This document shows, in pieces, positions 1 through 7,183 of a stretch of DNA of 10,879 nt. The position numbers and the translations under genes were made by a program. The stretch's first letter is position 1; each line of letters begins with the position of its first letter. The stretch comes from CAIZGX01 sp044371675 (GTDB lineage: Bacteria > Bacteroidota > Bacteroidia > Flavobacteriales_D > Sanyastnellaceae). The DNA lies in NCBI GenBank assembly GCA_044371675.1, contig JBILTF010000077.1, positions 1-10,879 of the forward strand. Direction: 5' to 3'. The notes below the pieces were generated by a model. That model worked only from the letters and a program-made list of their open reading frames with translations. It did no database searches and was not told the DNA's origin.

Positions 1-863
1 CTTGGACCCCTTCAATAGGTTTGAATGCGAACAACATTCAAAATCCAACTGCCTCACCAGATAATTCAATAACATACAACGTTGCTGTTACGAATTCATG
101 CGGCGCGGGCAATTCAGAAGTGTCAATAAATGTGATCGAATTGAATGTCGTGGCATCTGAAGGAGGCACTATTTGTTTAGGCGGTTACTACCCAATCGAA
201 GCAAGCGGCGCAGATTTTTATTCGTGGATTCCATACACGAGTGTAGTTAATCCTTCAGCGAATTCAACGCAGGCGATTGCTCCTTCTTCGCAATGGATTA
301 CAGTTGTTGGAACCGATGTGAATGGATGTTCTGACACTGATTCGTTGTACATAAATATTCTTTCTTTGCCTGAAGTTGACGCAGGTCCAGACCAGTATTT
401 CGATTACCCAGGAAGCACAACATTATTTGGAAATACTTTTGGTTTACCATACAATTGGTTTCCGTCTGCTGGATTGTCTTGTACAGACTGCGCCTATCCA
501 ACTGCAATTCCAGATGAAGCCACATGGTATTATTTAACCACAACAAATAACACGGGTTGTGCGGGTATAGACTCGGTATATGTTCGCCCATATTTTCCGG
601 TGTATGTCCCGAATGCAATTACACCAAACGGCGACGGACTGAACGATTTGTTCTTGGTGGTTGGAGATAACTTAACTGGTTTTCATCTTCAAATTTTCGA
701 TCGTTGGGGCATCATGATTTTCGAGACGAATAACCCGAATGAGCCTTGGATAGGAGGTTACAAAGGGTACTTCGTGCCGAATGATGTCTATACTTGGAAG
801 TTGACTTTCGATAGTATAGAACGAAGACAAGAATTAATTGGACACGTAACTGTGATTCGTTAA
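1..863 (+). CDS. Secreted repeat protein, 3' part, with gliding-motility-associated C-terminal (CHU_C, T9SS type B) domain
   Basis: This reading frame is open to the left edge (first full codon TGG at base 3), so the true start lies outside the window; about 287 residues are visible. It looks like the end of a large exported, surface or secreted protein. At least two, probably three, Ig/PKD-like modules can be seen, each with the pattern W-x-P, a GC or SC dipeptide and a closing D-S-(V/L)-Y-(V/I) strand (for example around bases 220-360 and 440-590). The last ~90 residues, from about base 597, match the gliding-motility-associated C-terminal family: V-P-N-A-I-T-P-N-G-D-G-L-N-D, then I-F-D-R-W-G, then a G-x-Y-x-W-K-like strand and a final V-T-V-I-R. 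That domain is known as a T9SS type B sorting signal in Bacteroidota. The ligand or role of the protein cannot be told from this fragment. A 36-nt gap separates it from the next gene. Confidence 0.85.
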   Translation, partial: WTPSIGLNANNIQNPTASPDNSITYNVAVTNSCGAGNSEVSINVIELNVVASEGGTICLGGYYPIEASGADFYSWIPYTSVVNPSANSTQAIAPSSQWITVVGTDVNGCSDTDSLYINILSLPEVDAGPDQYFDYPGSTTLFGNTFGLPYNWFPSAGLSCTDCAYPTAIPDEATWYYLTTTNNTGCAGIDSVYVRPYFPVYVPNAITPNGDGLNDLFLVVGDNLTGFHLQIFDRWGIMIFETNNPNEPWIGGYKGYFVPNDVYTWKLTFDSIERRQELIGHVTVIR

Positions 864-899
864 TCTCTTTTAGAATAAATTCGCAAAAACAATTATAAC

Positions 900-1682
900 A
901 TGTCGTTTCAATTTTTACTTCTTGAAAACATAGGTGCAACGCGCATCATTACCATAAACAGACCCGATCAAATGAATGCCCTGAACAAGGCAACCATTGA
1001 AGAGTTACATGCAGCCTTTGCAGATGCGGAGGCAGATGACAATGTTCGAGCAATTGTTTTAACAGGCGCAGGAGAGAAGGCTTTCGTAGCGGGTGCTGAT
1101 ATTAAAGAATTTGCAAGTTTTTCTGTTGAGCAAGGACAAGAACTTTCATTGTTGGGACATGAGCAGTTGTTCAATTTCGTTGAACGTTTGAATACACCGG
1201 TCATTGCGGCAGTAAACGGATATGCTTTCGGAGGCGGATTGGAATTGGCTATGAGCTGTCACATGCGCGTGGCTTCTTCAAATGCAGTAATGGGACTGCC
1301 TGAAGTTTCTTTAGGCGTCATTCCAGGATATGGCGGAACACAGCGTTTGCCGCGTTTGGTGGGAAGAGGAAAAGCAACGGAGTTAATTGTTACTGCTGGA
1401 AGACTATCTGCAGCCGATGCGTTGCAATGGGGATTGGTGAATCACGTGGTTGAATTGGAAGCGCTCATTCAGTTCACAACTGATTTAGCTGGAAAAATTG
1501 AAAAGCTTTCTCCTTCAGCAATATCAAGCGCTTTGCGCGCCGTTCAAGCTGGATTCGATAGTGAAGCAATTGGATTGAAAGCCGAAGCCGAAGAATTCGG
1601 AAAGTGTTTCGGAACAGACGATTTTAAAGAAGGAACAACAGCCTTTATGGAAAAACGCAAACCAACTTTTACGGGGAAATAA
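900..1682 (+). CDS. Enoyl-CoA hydratase (crotonase family)
   Basis: A 260-residue cytoplasmic enzyme of the usual length for this family, predicted to add water across the double bond of a 2-enoyl-CoA to give 3-hydroxyacyl-CoA in fatty-acid beta-oxidation or related acyl-CoA metabolism. The oxyanion-hole segments are visible: A-G-A-D-I-K-E at about residues 64-70 and N-G-Y-A-F-G-G-G at 106-113. Both acid/base glutamates of true hydratases are present, E115 (in G-L-E-L-A) and E135 (in L-P-E-V-S-L-G), followed by I-P-G-Y-G-G-T-Q-R-L. The C-terminus (F-x-T-D-D-F-K-E-G, E-K-R-K-P) is typical of short-chain enoyl-CoA hydratases. Chain-length preference cannot be told from sequence; a crotonase acting on crotonyl-CoA is plausible. 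ATG at 900 is the natural start because the N-terminal strand aligns directly. Its TAA shares one base with the ATG of dut, so the two are probably co-transcribed and coupled. Confidence 0.93.
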   Translation: MSFQFLLLENIGATRIITINRPDQMNALNKATIEELHAAFADAEADDNVRAIVLTGAGEKAFVAGADIKEFASFSVEQGQELSLLGHEQLFNFVERLNTPVIAAVNGYAFGGGLELAMSCHMRVASSNAVMGLPEVSLGVIPGYGGTQRLPRLVGRGKATELIVTAGRLSAADALQWGLVNHVVELEALIQFTTDLAGKIEKLSPSAISSALRAVQAGFDSEAIGLKAEAEEFGKCFGTDDFKEGTTAFMEKRKPTFTGK

Positions 1683-2116
1683 TGAAAGTTGCACTCATAA
1701 ATAAATCGAAATATCCAGCTCCAGCTTACGCTACAGCGCATGCAGCAGGATTAGACTTACGAGCAAACATAGAAGATTCTGTTGAATTGAAATCACTCGA
1801 ACGCATGCTTATTCCAACGGGTTTATTTATGGAATTGCCCGTAGGTGTTGAAGCTCAAATTCGTCCGAGAAGTGGACTGGCGTTCAAGCATGGAATTACC
1901 GTGTTGAATACCCCAGGAACCATTGATGCGGATTACAGAGGAGAAATCAAAGTTCTTTTAGTAAATCTTTCGAACGAAACCTTCACAATAGAACCCGGCG
2001 AACGCATTGCACAAATGGTTGTTGCAAAACACGAGCAAGTCGAATGGGTAGAACAAAATTCACTTTCGGAAAGTGAAAGAGGAACAGGCGGATTCGGAAG
2101 CACTGGTGTGAAATAA
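1682..2116 (+). CDS. dut: dUTP diphosphatase (dUTPase)
   Basis: A 144-residue homotrimeric-type dUTPase, predicted to hydrolyse dUTP to dUMP and pyrophosphate, keeping uracil out of DNA and feeding thymidylate synthesis. All five family motifs are present in order: motif 1 A-G-L-D-L-R-A (22-28), motif 2 P-R-S-G-L-A-F-K-H-G-I (62-72), motif 3 G-T-I-D-A-D-Y-R-G-E-I (79-89, with D82 as the likely catalytic aspartate and Y85 as the uracil-selective tyrosine), motif 4 G-E-R-I-A-Q-M-V (106-113), and motif 5 R-G-T-G-G-F-G-S-T-G (133-142), the flexible glycine-rich arm that closes over the nucleotide. The length fits bacterial dUTPases. The ATG overlaps the TAA of the enoyl-CoA hydratase gene by one base, and a terminator follows about 35 nt after the stop. 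No residue looks missing. Confidence 0.97.
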   Translation: MKVALINKSKYPAPAYATAHAAGLDLRANIEDSVELKSLERMLIPTGLFMELPVGVEAQIRPRSGLAFKHGITVLNTPGTIDADYRGEIKVLLVNLSNETFTIEPGERIAQMVVAKHEQVEWVEQNSLSESERGTGGFGSTGVK

Positions 2117-2149
2117 TTCATTCAATTTCAAATGTTCATTACTTCATTG

Positions 2150-2175
2150 AAAGGCCGATATTTTTTCGGCCTTTT
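2150..2175 (+). terminator. Rho-independent terminator after dut
   Basis: A 9-bp perfect inverted repeat, AAAGGCCGA (2150-2158) and TCGGCCTTT (2166-2174), encloses a 7-nt T-rich loop and runs into TTTT followed by further T-rich sequence up to about 2187. The GC core (GGCCG/CGGCC) next to a U tract is the classic intrinsic terminator form. It would end the enoyl-CoA hydratase-dut transcript and separate it from the envelope operon starting at 2209. The A-rich left flank is short, so activity in the reverse direction is uncertain. Confidence 0.78.
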
Positions 2176-2208
2176 GGCTTTCTTTTGTTAGAATATAAAA
2201 TTCAGTAG

Positions 2209-3210
2209 ATGAGAATTGTTATTCCAATGGCGGGTATGGGGAAGAGGTTGCGACCTCATACGCTTGTAACACCTAAGCCGTTAGTTCGTATTGCCGAAAA
2301 GCCTATTGTGCAGAGACTTGTAGAAGATATTGTTTCCATTCAAACCGAAAAGGTTGAAGAGATCGCATTTATTATTGGACGCTTTGGAAAGGAAGTAGAA
2401 AACCATTTAATAGCCTTGGCTGAACAGCTAGGCGCTAAGGGTACCATTCATTACCAAGACCAAGCATTGGGAACGGCTCATGCGATTATGTGCGCAGAAT
2501 CGGCCTTAACCGGACCAGTAACAGTGGCATTCGCGGACACTTTGTTCCGCGCGGATTTCAAATTAGATCCAAACGCAGACGGGGTTTTGTGGGTAAAGAA
2601 AATCGAAGATCCTCGTCAGTTTGGTGTGGTTGAATTGAATGACGAGGGAACCATTGTTTCCTTCCAAGAAAAACCGCAGGAGTTCGTTTCAGATTTAGCC
2701 ATGATAGGCATTTACTATTTCAAAGATGGTGAATGGTTGAAACGTGAACTTCAATATTTACTCGACAATAACATCATGAATGGCGGAGAATACCAATTGC
2801 CAGACGCCATGCGAAACATGATGAAGCAAGGTGCTAAGTTTGTTCCGGGTGAAGTAGATGAGTGGATGGATTGCGGAAATAAGAATGCAGTGGTAGAAAC
2901 CATGATCTCCGTTGTTTCTAGACTTCCACAAAATCACAATGTTAAATTGGAAGGAGATTCGAAAATTATTGAACCGTGTTATTTCGGAAATAACGTTGTG
3001 CTTCACAATGCAACGGTGGGCCCGAACGTTAGCGTAGCGAGCAATGTTTCCATTACGAATTCAATACTTGAAAATTCTTCCGTTGAATCGAATAGTAAAA
3101 TTGAGAACTGTCAGCTTACAAATTCGTTAATCGATGAGTATTGTCAAGTTGCAGGTGTGAAAGGAGTGCTTGATTTGGGGTCTTACAATTCCATTCGAAA
3201 CAATGACTAA
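2209..3210 (+). CDS. Sugar-phosphate nucleotidyltransferase with C-terminal left-handed beta-helix-like region
   Basis: A 333-residue cytoplasmic enzyme of the NTP-transferase (RmlA/GalU/GlmU-N-like) family, predicted to join a sugar 1-phosphate to an NTP, releasing pyrophosphate and giving an NDP-sugar for surface polysaccharide synthesis. The N-terminal Rossmann-like signature is clear: M-A-G-M-G-K-R-L-R-P-H-T (7-18) and T-P-K-P-L (21-25, K23 contacting phosphate). Further conserved points are L-G-T-A-H-A (88-93), the metal-binding aspartate in V-A-F-A-D110, Q-E-K-P (153-156), G-E-Y-Q-L (193-197) and W-M-D-C-G-N (219-224) with the second metal aspartate D221. Residues from about 253 to 318 form imperfect hexapeptide repeats (I-I-E, V-V-L, V-S-V, V-S-I, S-I-L), suggesting a short left-handed beta helix, as in two-domain members. 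The exact sugar and nucleotide cannot be assigned. Its TAA overlaps the next gene by 8 nt. Confidence 0.88.
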   Translation: MRIVIPMAGMGKRLRPHTLVTPKPLVRIAEKPIVQRLVEDIVSIQTEKVEEIAFIIGRFGKEVENHLIALAEQLGAKGTIHYQDQALGTAHAIMCAESALTGPVTVAFADTLFRADFKLDPNADGVLWVKKIEDPRQFGVVELNDEGTIVSFQEKPQEFVSDLAMIGIYYFKDGEWLKRELQYLLDNNIMNGGEYQLPDAMRNMMKQGAKFVPGEVDEWMDCGNKNAVVETMISVVSRLPQNHNVKLEGDSKIIEPCYFGNNVVLHNATVGPNVSVASNVSITNSILENSSVESNSKIENCQLTNSLIDEYCQVAGVKGVLDLGSYNSIRNND

Positions 3211-4900
3211 CAAAATCCTTCTTTTTCTCTCTTTCGTTGTTTTCGCTGCCTGCGGAAGCAAGAAAGCTACCGTTGTAACCGATGAAAATCACGCGAAGTT
3301 TCAACAGTATTTTTTTGAAGGAGAAAAAGCGAAGATGGCAGGCAATTTTGAAATAGCTATTAACTACTTCAACACAGCGCTCAAATATGAGCAGGTGAGT
3401 GCTGCACATTACGAAATTTCAAAATTGTCTTCTCAGCTTCCGAAGTTCGAGAAGTTGGGTAGAGAGCACATTCGAATGGCTGTTGAAATGGAGCCAACGA
3501 ATTCGTGGTATTTGAAAGATTTGGCCTATTACGAGGTTTACAGCGGAAACATTAAAGAGGGAATTAAGAATTTCGATTTAGCAGTAAAGTATAGCGCCAA
3601 TCCAGTTCCAGTCTTGAATGAATACCTAAATGTCATTGGTAGCTATGACATGAACCAAGCGTCAATGGTTTTGGCTCAGCTTGCGGCAATTCAAGGAGAA
3701 GACGAGGACATTGCCCGTAAGCGATTTGAATTGTTGAGCTTGCAAGGTAAATTCAAGGAGGCCGGAAGGGTATTAGAAGATTTCGAAAAGAAGAATAAAG
3801 TTGAAGATGCGTTTTATTTTCATTTATTGGAATTTTATCGCGAGATGAAACTGAATGCTGAAGCATCTCTTTGGTTGGCTCACATGAAACAGACAATTCC
3901 AAACAATGGTAAACTCCTGTTGGAAGAGAGCGGTGAATTGGCAAACATAGGAAACGATGCGAAGAGTTACGAGTTGTTAAAAAAGTCAATTCAATCAGGA
4001 GATTTAGGTTGGTACGATGCAATTGATGTGCTCAAGAAATACGAAGAACGTGCAGAGCAAGACGAGAAATTCAAGAAGCCCCTCTGGGAAATCTTCGATC
4101 TAACATTCAATCAATTTAAATCGGAATACCAATGCCTTGTGCAATTGTCATTCGTTGCCAACCATCAAGATAATTTCATTAGACAAGAAGAAATGCTATT
4201 GTTGGCTGTGGCGTTGTATAAAAGCGATGTAATGTTGTGGCAGTTCTTGCTGGAAAATCAAAAGCAATTGCGCAAGTGGAATGAATTGGTGAAAGTTGGA
4301 AATGAGGCGTTGGAACTTTTTCCAACCGATGCGGAAATATATTACTACACAGGGCTGGGATATCTAAAGCTTCAAGACTACCCTAAGTCTTTGGAATTAT
4401 TAACTACAGGAAGAGATTTGGTTATCGAAGATCCTGAATTACTCTCGCAGTTTTATTCTTCTCTGGGAAGTGTGTATTTCAAAACAAACAAATGGACGGA
4501 ATGCGAGAACTCATTTGAGCAAGCTCTCATTCAAAACCCAGACAATGCAACCGCTTTGAACAACTACGCTTATTACCTCGGACTAAAAAAAGTTCAACTC
4601 GATAAGGCGCTCGGCATAGTGCAATATGCTGTTTCAATGCAACCCAACAACGCGATTTATTTAGATACATTCGGTTTTATTTTATTTCAAAAGAAGCAAT
4701 ACCAAGCGGCAGTTACACAGTTGGAAATTGCAGTGCAGTTGAATGCTACCGATCAAGAAATATGGGAGCACTTAGGCGACTCGTATTTCATGTTGGGAAA
4801 TGAAACCAAGGCCATGGAATGTTGGAATAAAGGACTTTCACTGAATCCAACCCACGCGAAGTTGAAGGAAAAAACTAATCAAAAGAAATTCATTGAATAA
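3203..4900 (+). CDS. TPR-repeat lipoprotein
   Basis: A 565-residue protein with an N-terminal lipoprotein signal (T-N-K, a hydrophobic stretch, then F-A-A-C with C17 as the likely lipidated cysteine) and tetratricopeptide repeats through most of its length. The clearest repeats are near the N-terminus (G-N-F-E-I-A-I-N-Y-F-N-T-A-L-K-Y) and across the last ~180 residues (G-L-G-Y-L-K-L-Q-D-Y..., G-S-V-Y-F-K-T-N-K-W..., L-G-D-S-Y-F-M-L-G-N...). TPRs are protein-protein scaffolds, so a periplasmic scaffold anchored to the outer membrane is inferred; no partner is visible. The residues after the cysteine (G-S-K-K) lack an acidic surface-export signal, which favours the periplasmic face. The ATG at 3203 is preferred over the in-frame TTG at 3170, because it puts the signal peptide at the very N-terminus. 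It overlaps the upstream stop as ATGACTAA and the downstream start as TTGAATAA. Confidence 0.85.
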   Translation: MTNKILLFLSFVVFAACGSKKATVVTDENHAKFQQYFFEGEKAKMAGNFEIAINYFNTALKYEQVSAAHYEISKLSSQLPKFEKLGREHIRMAVEMEPTNSWYLKDLAYYEVYSGNIKEGIKNFDLAVKYSANPVPVLNEYLNVIGSYDMNQASMVLAQLAAIQGEDEDIARKRFELLSLQGKFKEAGRVLEDFEKKNKVEDAFYFHLLEFYREMKLNAEASLWLAHMKQTIPNNGKLLLEESGELANIGNDAKSYELLKKSIQSGDLGWYDAIDVLKKYEERAEQDEKFKKPLWEIFDLTFNQFKSEYQCLVQLSFVANHQDNFIRQEEMLLLAVALYKSDVMLWQFLLENQKQLRKWNELVKVGNEALELFPTDAEIYYYTGLGYLKLQDYPKSLELLTTGRDLVIEDPELLSQFYSSLGSVYFKTNKWTECENSFEQALIQNPDNATALNNYAYYLGLKKVQLDKALGIVQYAVSMQPNNAIYLDTFGFILFQKKQYQAAVTQLEIAVQLNATDQEIWEHLGDSYFMLGNETKAMECWNKGLSLNPTHAKLKEKTNQKKFIE

Positions 4901-5762
4901 GTATCTCGTCATTCTCTTTATACCGTTTCTTTTTGCTTGCAAAAGCAAGGAAGTTGTTGTTACGCAGGAACCTTTGAAGGAAAGATCTCAGGCATTTTTA
5001 ACCCGTCATATCGATAAGAATAAATTCGAATTTGATTGGCTAGGCATGAAGTTGGACGCTGAATTTACAAGCGGAGAAGAGCAACAAGGATTTAAAGCAA
5101 CTGTTCGTATGCGCAAGGATAGTGCGGTTTCTGTGAGTATTAGTCCGGCTTTAGGAATTGAGGTGTTGCGCATGTTGGTAGTAAAAGACAGTTTGAAGAT
5201 GGTCTCTGAAATACCAGGTGATAAGTATGTTTTCTTAGGCTCTGTTGATGAGCTCTCTGAATTGGCGAAAATAGATTTAGACGTTTCGACTATGCAGGAT
5301 TTATTAATTGGAAATCCAATTGGTCTAAGTCGTGAAGAAGGTCGCATGAAAAGCGGAATCGAAAAACTCGATGTTGAATATTACACCTTGATTTCGCGAA
5401 TGTCTCGCCGCGTTCGAAGAGCTTCAGAAGAACAAGATTCTTTGGCAACGCGCGATGGAAGAAGAGTTCCGAAGCGACTGGAAGATAACGATTGGATTTC
5501 TTCGAAATTTTGGATTGAATCTAATTTGTATAAAGTGGTGAAGTGTGAATTAACAGATCTTCGCACCAGACGAATGGTTCAGATTAATTACTCTGAATTT
5601 GACGAAGAAGATCTTTCCCACTACCCGCACAAATGCAACATTCAAATAGACGATATAAAAGGAAAGACTTCGCTTGATTTCAAGATTATTCGAACAAACA
5701 CACAGAATCATTACGATTTCTCGTTCGACTACGACAAGGACTATCCAATCAAAAGGAAATAG
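4893..5762 (+). CDS. DUF4292-family lipoprotein, possibly LolB-like
   Basis: A 289-residue predicted lipoprotein. The start is TTG at 4893: an in-frame stop lies only 30 nt upstream (TGA at 4863), no ATG intervenes, and the TTG puts a short hydrophobic signal ending L-F-A-C (C16) at the N-terminus. The mature part, with F-x-F-D-W-L-G-M-K, then V-R-M-R-K-D-S-A-V-S-V-S-I-S-P-A-L-G-I-E-V-L-R and Q-D-L-L-I-G-N-P, resembles DUF4292 proteins of Bacteroidota as I recall them. That family is thought to have a LolA/LolB-like beta-barrel fold that binds lipid or lipoprotein. A role in outer-membrane lipoprotein or lipid handling is inference from fold and context, not shown here. The stretch from about residue 170 to 200 is rich in Arg/Lys/Glu and may be a charged loop. 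It overlaps the TPR gene by 8 nt and lies 2 nt before the EnvC-like gene. Confidence 0.8.
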   Translation: MNKYLVILFIPFLFACKSKEVVVTQEPLKERSQAFLTRHIDKNKFEFDWLGMKLDAEFTSGEEQQGFKATVRMRKDSAVSVSISPALGIEVLRMLVVKDSLKMVSEIPGDKYVFLGSVDELSELAKIDLDVSTMQDLLIGNPIGLSREEGRMKSGIEKLDVEYYTLISRMSRRVRRASEEQDSLATRDGRRVPKRLEDNDWISSKFWIESNLYKVVKCELTDLRTRRMVQINYSEFDEEDLSHYPHKCNIQIDDIKGKTSLDFKIIRTNTQNHYDFSFDYDKDYPIKRK

Positions 5763-5764
5763 GA

Positions 5765-7180
5765 ATGAAAGGACTGAATAAATCTCATGTTTCGCATGCA
5801 CTCCTGGTGTTGGTTCTTGTTTGTTCAGGAATGACTTTTCAATGGGTGTTCGCCCAGACAAAAAAGGCTGAGTTGACTTCAAGAAGAAGCGAGCTCAACG
5901 ACGAGATAGCGCGAACTAAGCAGCTTATAAAAGAATACCAAGCCGATCAGCGAAATGCTTCAGCGGAATTATCACTCTTGAATGAACAAATTCGTTTGCG
6001 CGAAGAACTCATTCACTCAATCAATGCTGAAGTGGGAGCAATAGACAACGAGATTAAGACGGGTGAAGGAAGAGTGGTTGAGTTGGAAGCGGGTATTCAA
6101 GATTTAAAATTGGAATATGCGAAAATGATTTACAATAGCTATAAGCAGCGTTCGTCCTATTCGAAATTGGCATTCATTCTTTCCTCAACGGATTTCTTTC
6201 AAGCTGTTAAGCGTGTTCAATTGTTGAAACAATACACTGAGAATAGAAAATTCCATGCCCAACAAATGAAGAATGGCCAGCTAGAAATATCCGAGAATAT
6301 TTCTATGTTGGAAGGAAACAAGCGAACGAAGTTGTCACTTTCGAGTGATGAGTTAAGCGAGCGAAATGAAATAGCCCAAAACAAAATTCAACAGCAGGAA
6401 AAATTAACTGCTCTTAAATCGGAAGAAGGGAAATTGCGTGAAGTTCAACGCCAAAAAGAAATTGAAAGACGACAGTTAACGACAAAAATTGAAGATATCG
6501 TTCGTCAGGAAATCGCCGCAGAGAACGAACGTATTCGAAAACAAGAGGCAGAGAAGGCGAGATTGGCGGAAGAGAAGAGAAAGGAAGATCAACGCAGAGC
6601 AACAGCCAACGCAACAGCCTCGAACAATGCCTCAGCAAACGCTGCAGGAACTTCTGCTCCGGTGAAAATAAATACACCCCTTGCTGTGGTTACTCCTCCT
6701 AAACCAATCGAAAATGCAGCGCCCAAATTAGAAAGCGCGCCGGAAGTTGTTTTAGCCAATACAGTCTTCGAGCAAAACAAAGGAAGCTTGCCTTGGCCTG
6801 TCCCTTCTGGTGCTATTGGTTCTAAGTTCGGCCGTCATGCGCACGAGAGTATTGCAGGTATCGAAGTGAACAACAAAGGAGTTGATTTTATTACTTCAGC
6901 GAATGCTGAAATATTTACGGTCTTTAATGGCACTGTCACGAGTGTGTTCAACATTCAAGGTGCTGGCATGAATGTTATTGTGACTCACGGAGCTTACAAG
7001 ACGGTGTACAGCGGTTTACAGAATGTATACGTTTCGGTAGGTTCTAAAGTGAATACAAAAGATAAAATTGGAAATGTAGCCGATAACGGTGAAGGGTATG
7101 TGCTTCACTTCGAATTGGGGAAAGTTTCCGAGGCTGGTTGGGTTCCGCAAAACCCAGAACTGTGGTTAAAGCGACGTTAA
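5765..7180 (+). CDS. EnvC-like murein hydrolase activator (coiled coil plus degenerate LytM/M23 domain)
   Basis: A 471-residue exported protein. A signal peptide (hydrophobic core ~12-20, likely cleavage after V-F-A30) is followed by a long coiled coil (about 35-275, with heptad-like K/E/Q/L runs), an Ala/Asn/Ser/Thr/Pro-rich linker (~279-335) and a C-terminal LytM (M23) domain (~343-471, starting L-P-W-P-V-P and G-S-K-F-G-R). The catalytic sites are degenerate. The H-x-G-x-D motif reads N370-K-G-V-D374, the H-x-H motif reads V446-L-H448, and the usual Y-x-H-L reads Y-S-G417-L. Only one aspartate and one histidine of the zinc set remain, so it should not cut peptidoglycan itself. This is the EnvC pattern: in E. 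coli, EnvC is held by FtsEX through its coiled coil and activates amidases that split septal peptidoglycan. Degenerate members are usual in Bacteroidota as I recall. It is last in its operon and converges on the HAAO gene. Confidence 0.88.
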   Translation: MKGLNKSHVSHALLVLVLVCSGMTFQWVFAQTKKAELTSRRSELNDEIARTKQLIKEYQADQRNASAELSLLNEQIRLREELIHSINAEVGAIDNEIKTGEGRVVELEAGIQDLKLEYAKMIYNSYKQRSSYSKLAFILSSTDFFQAVKRVQLLKQYTENRKFHAQQMKNGQLEISENISMLEGNKRTKLSLSSDELSERNEIAQNKIQQQEKLTALKSEEGKLREVQRQKEIERRQLTTKIEDIVRQEIAAENERIRKQEAEKARLAEEKRKEDQRRATANATASNNASANAAGTSAPVKINTPLAVVTPPKPIENAAPKLESAPEVVLANTVFEQNKGSLPWPVPSGAIGSKFGRHAHESIAGIEVNNKGVDFITSANAEIFTVFNGTVTSVFNIQGAGMNVIVTHGAYKTVYSGLQNVYVSVGSKVNTKDKIGNVADNGEGYVLHFELGKVSEAGWVPQNPELWLKRR

Positions 7181-7183
7181 GAA

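Noticed and set aside
298..618. Minus-strand open frame opposite the CHU_C protein
   Set aside because: It is a shadow of a well-supported coding frame, with no recognisable domain, start context or conserved pattern. The same holds for the other antisense frames within dut, the TPR gene, the EnvC-like gene and rel.
876..883. TAAATTCG before the enoyl-CoA hydratase gene as a minus-7 box
   Set aside because: One mismatch to TAnnTTTG and no TTG at proper spacing upstream; too weak to annotate, though a promoter for echA-dut must exist nearby if it is not read through from the CHU_C gene.
3170..3202. Longer TPR protein starting from TTG at 3170
   Set aside because: The extra 11 residues would precede the lipoprotein signal, lie wholly within the nucleotidyltransferase gene and have no family support; ATG at 3203 puts the signal at the N-terminus.
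6599..6660. Repetitive Ala/Asn/Ser coding stretch in the EnvC-like gene as a DNA repeat
   Set aside because: The codons are mixed and no exact tandem unit is seen; it is best explained as a flexible protein linker between coiled coil and LytM domain.
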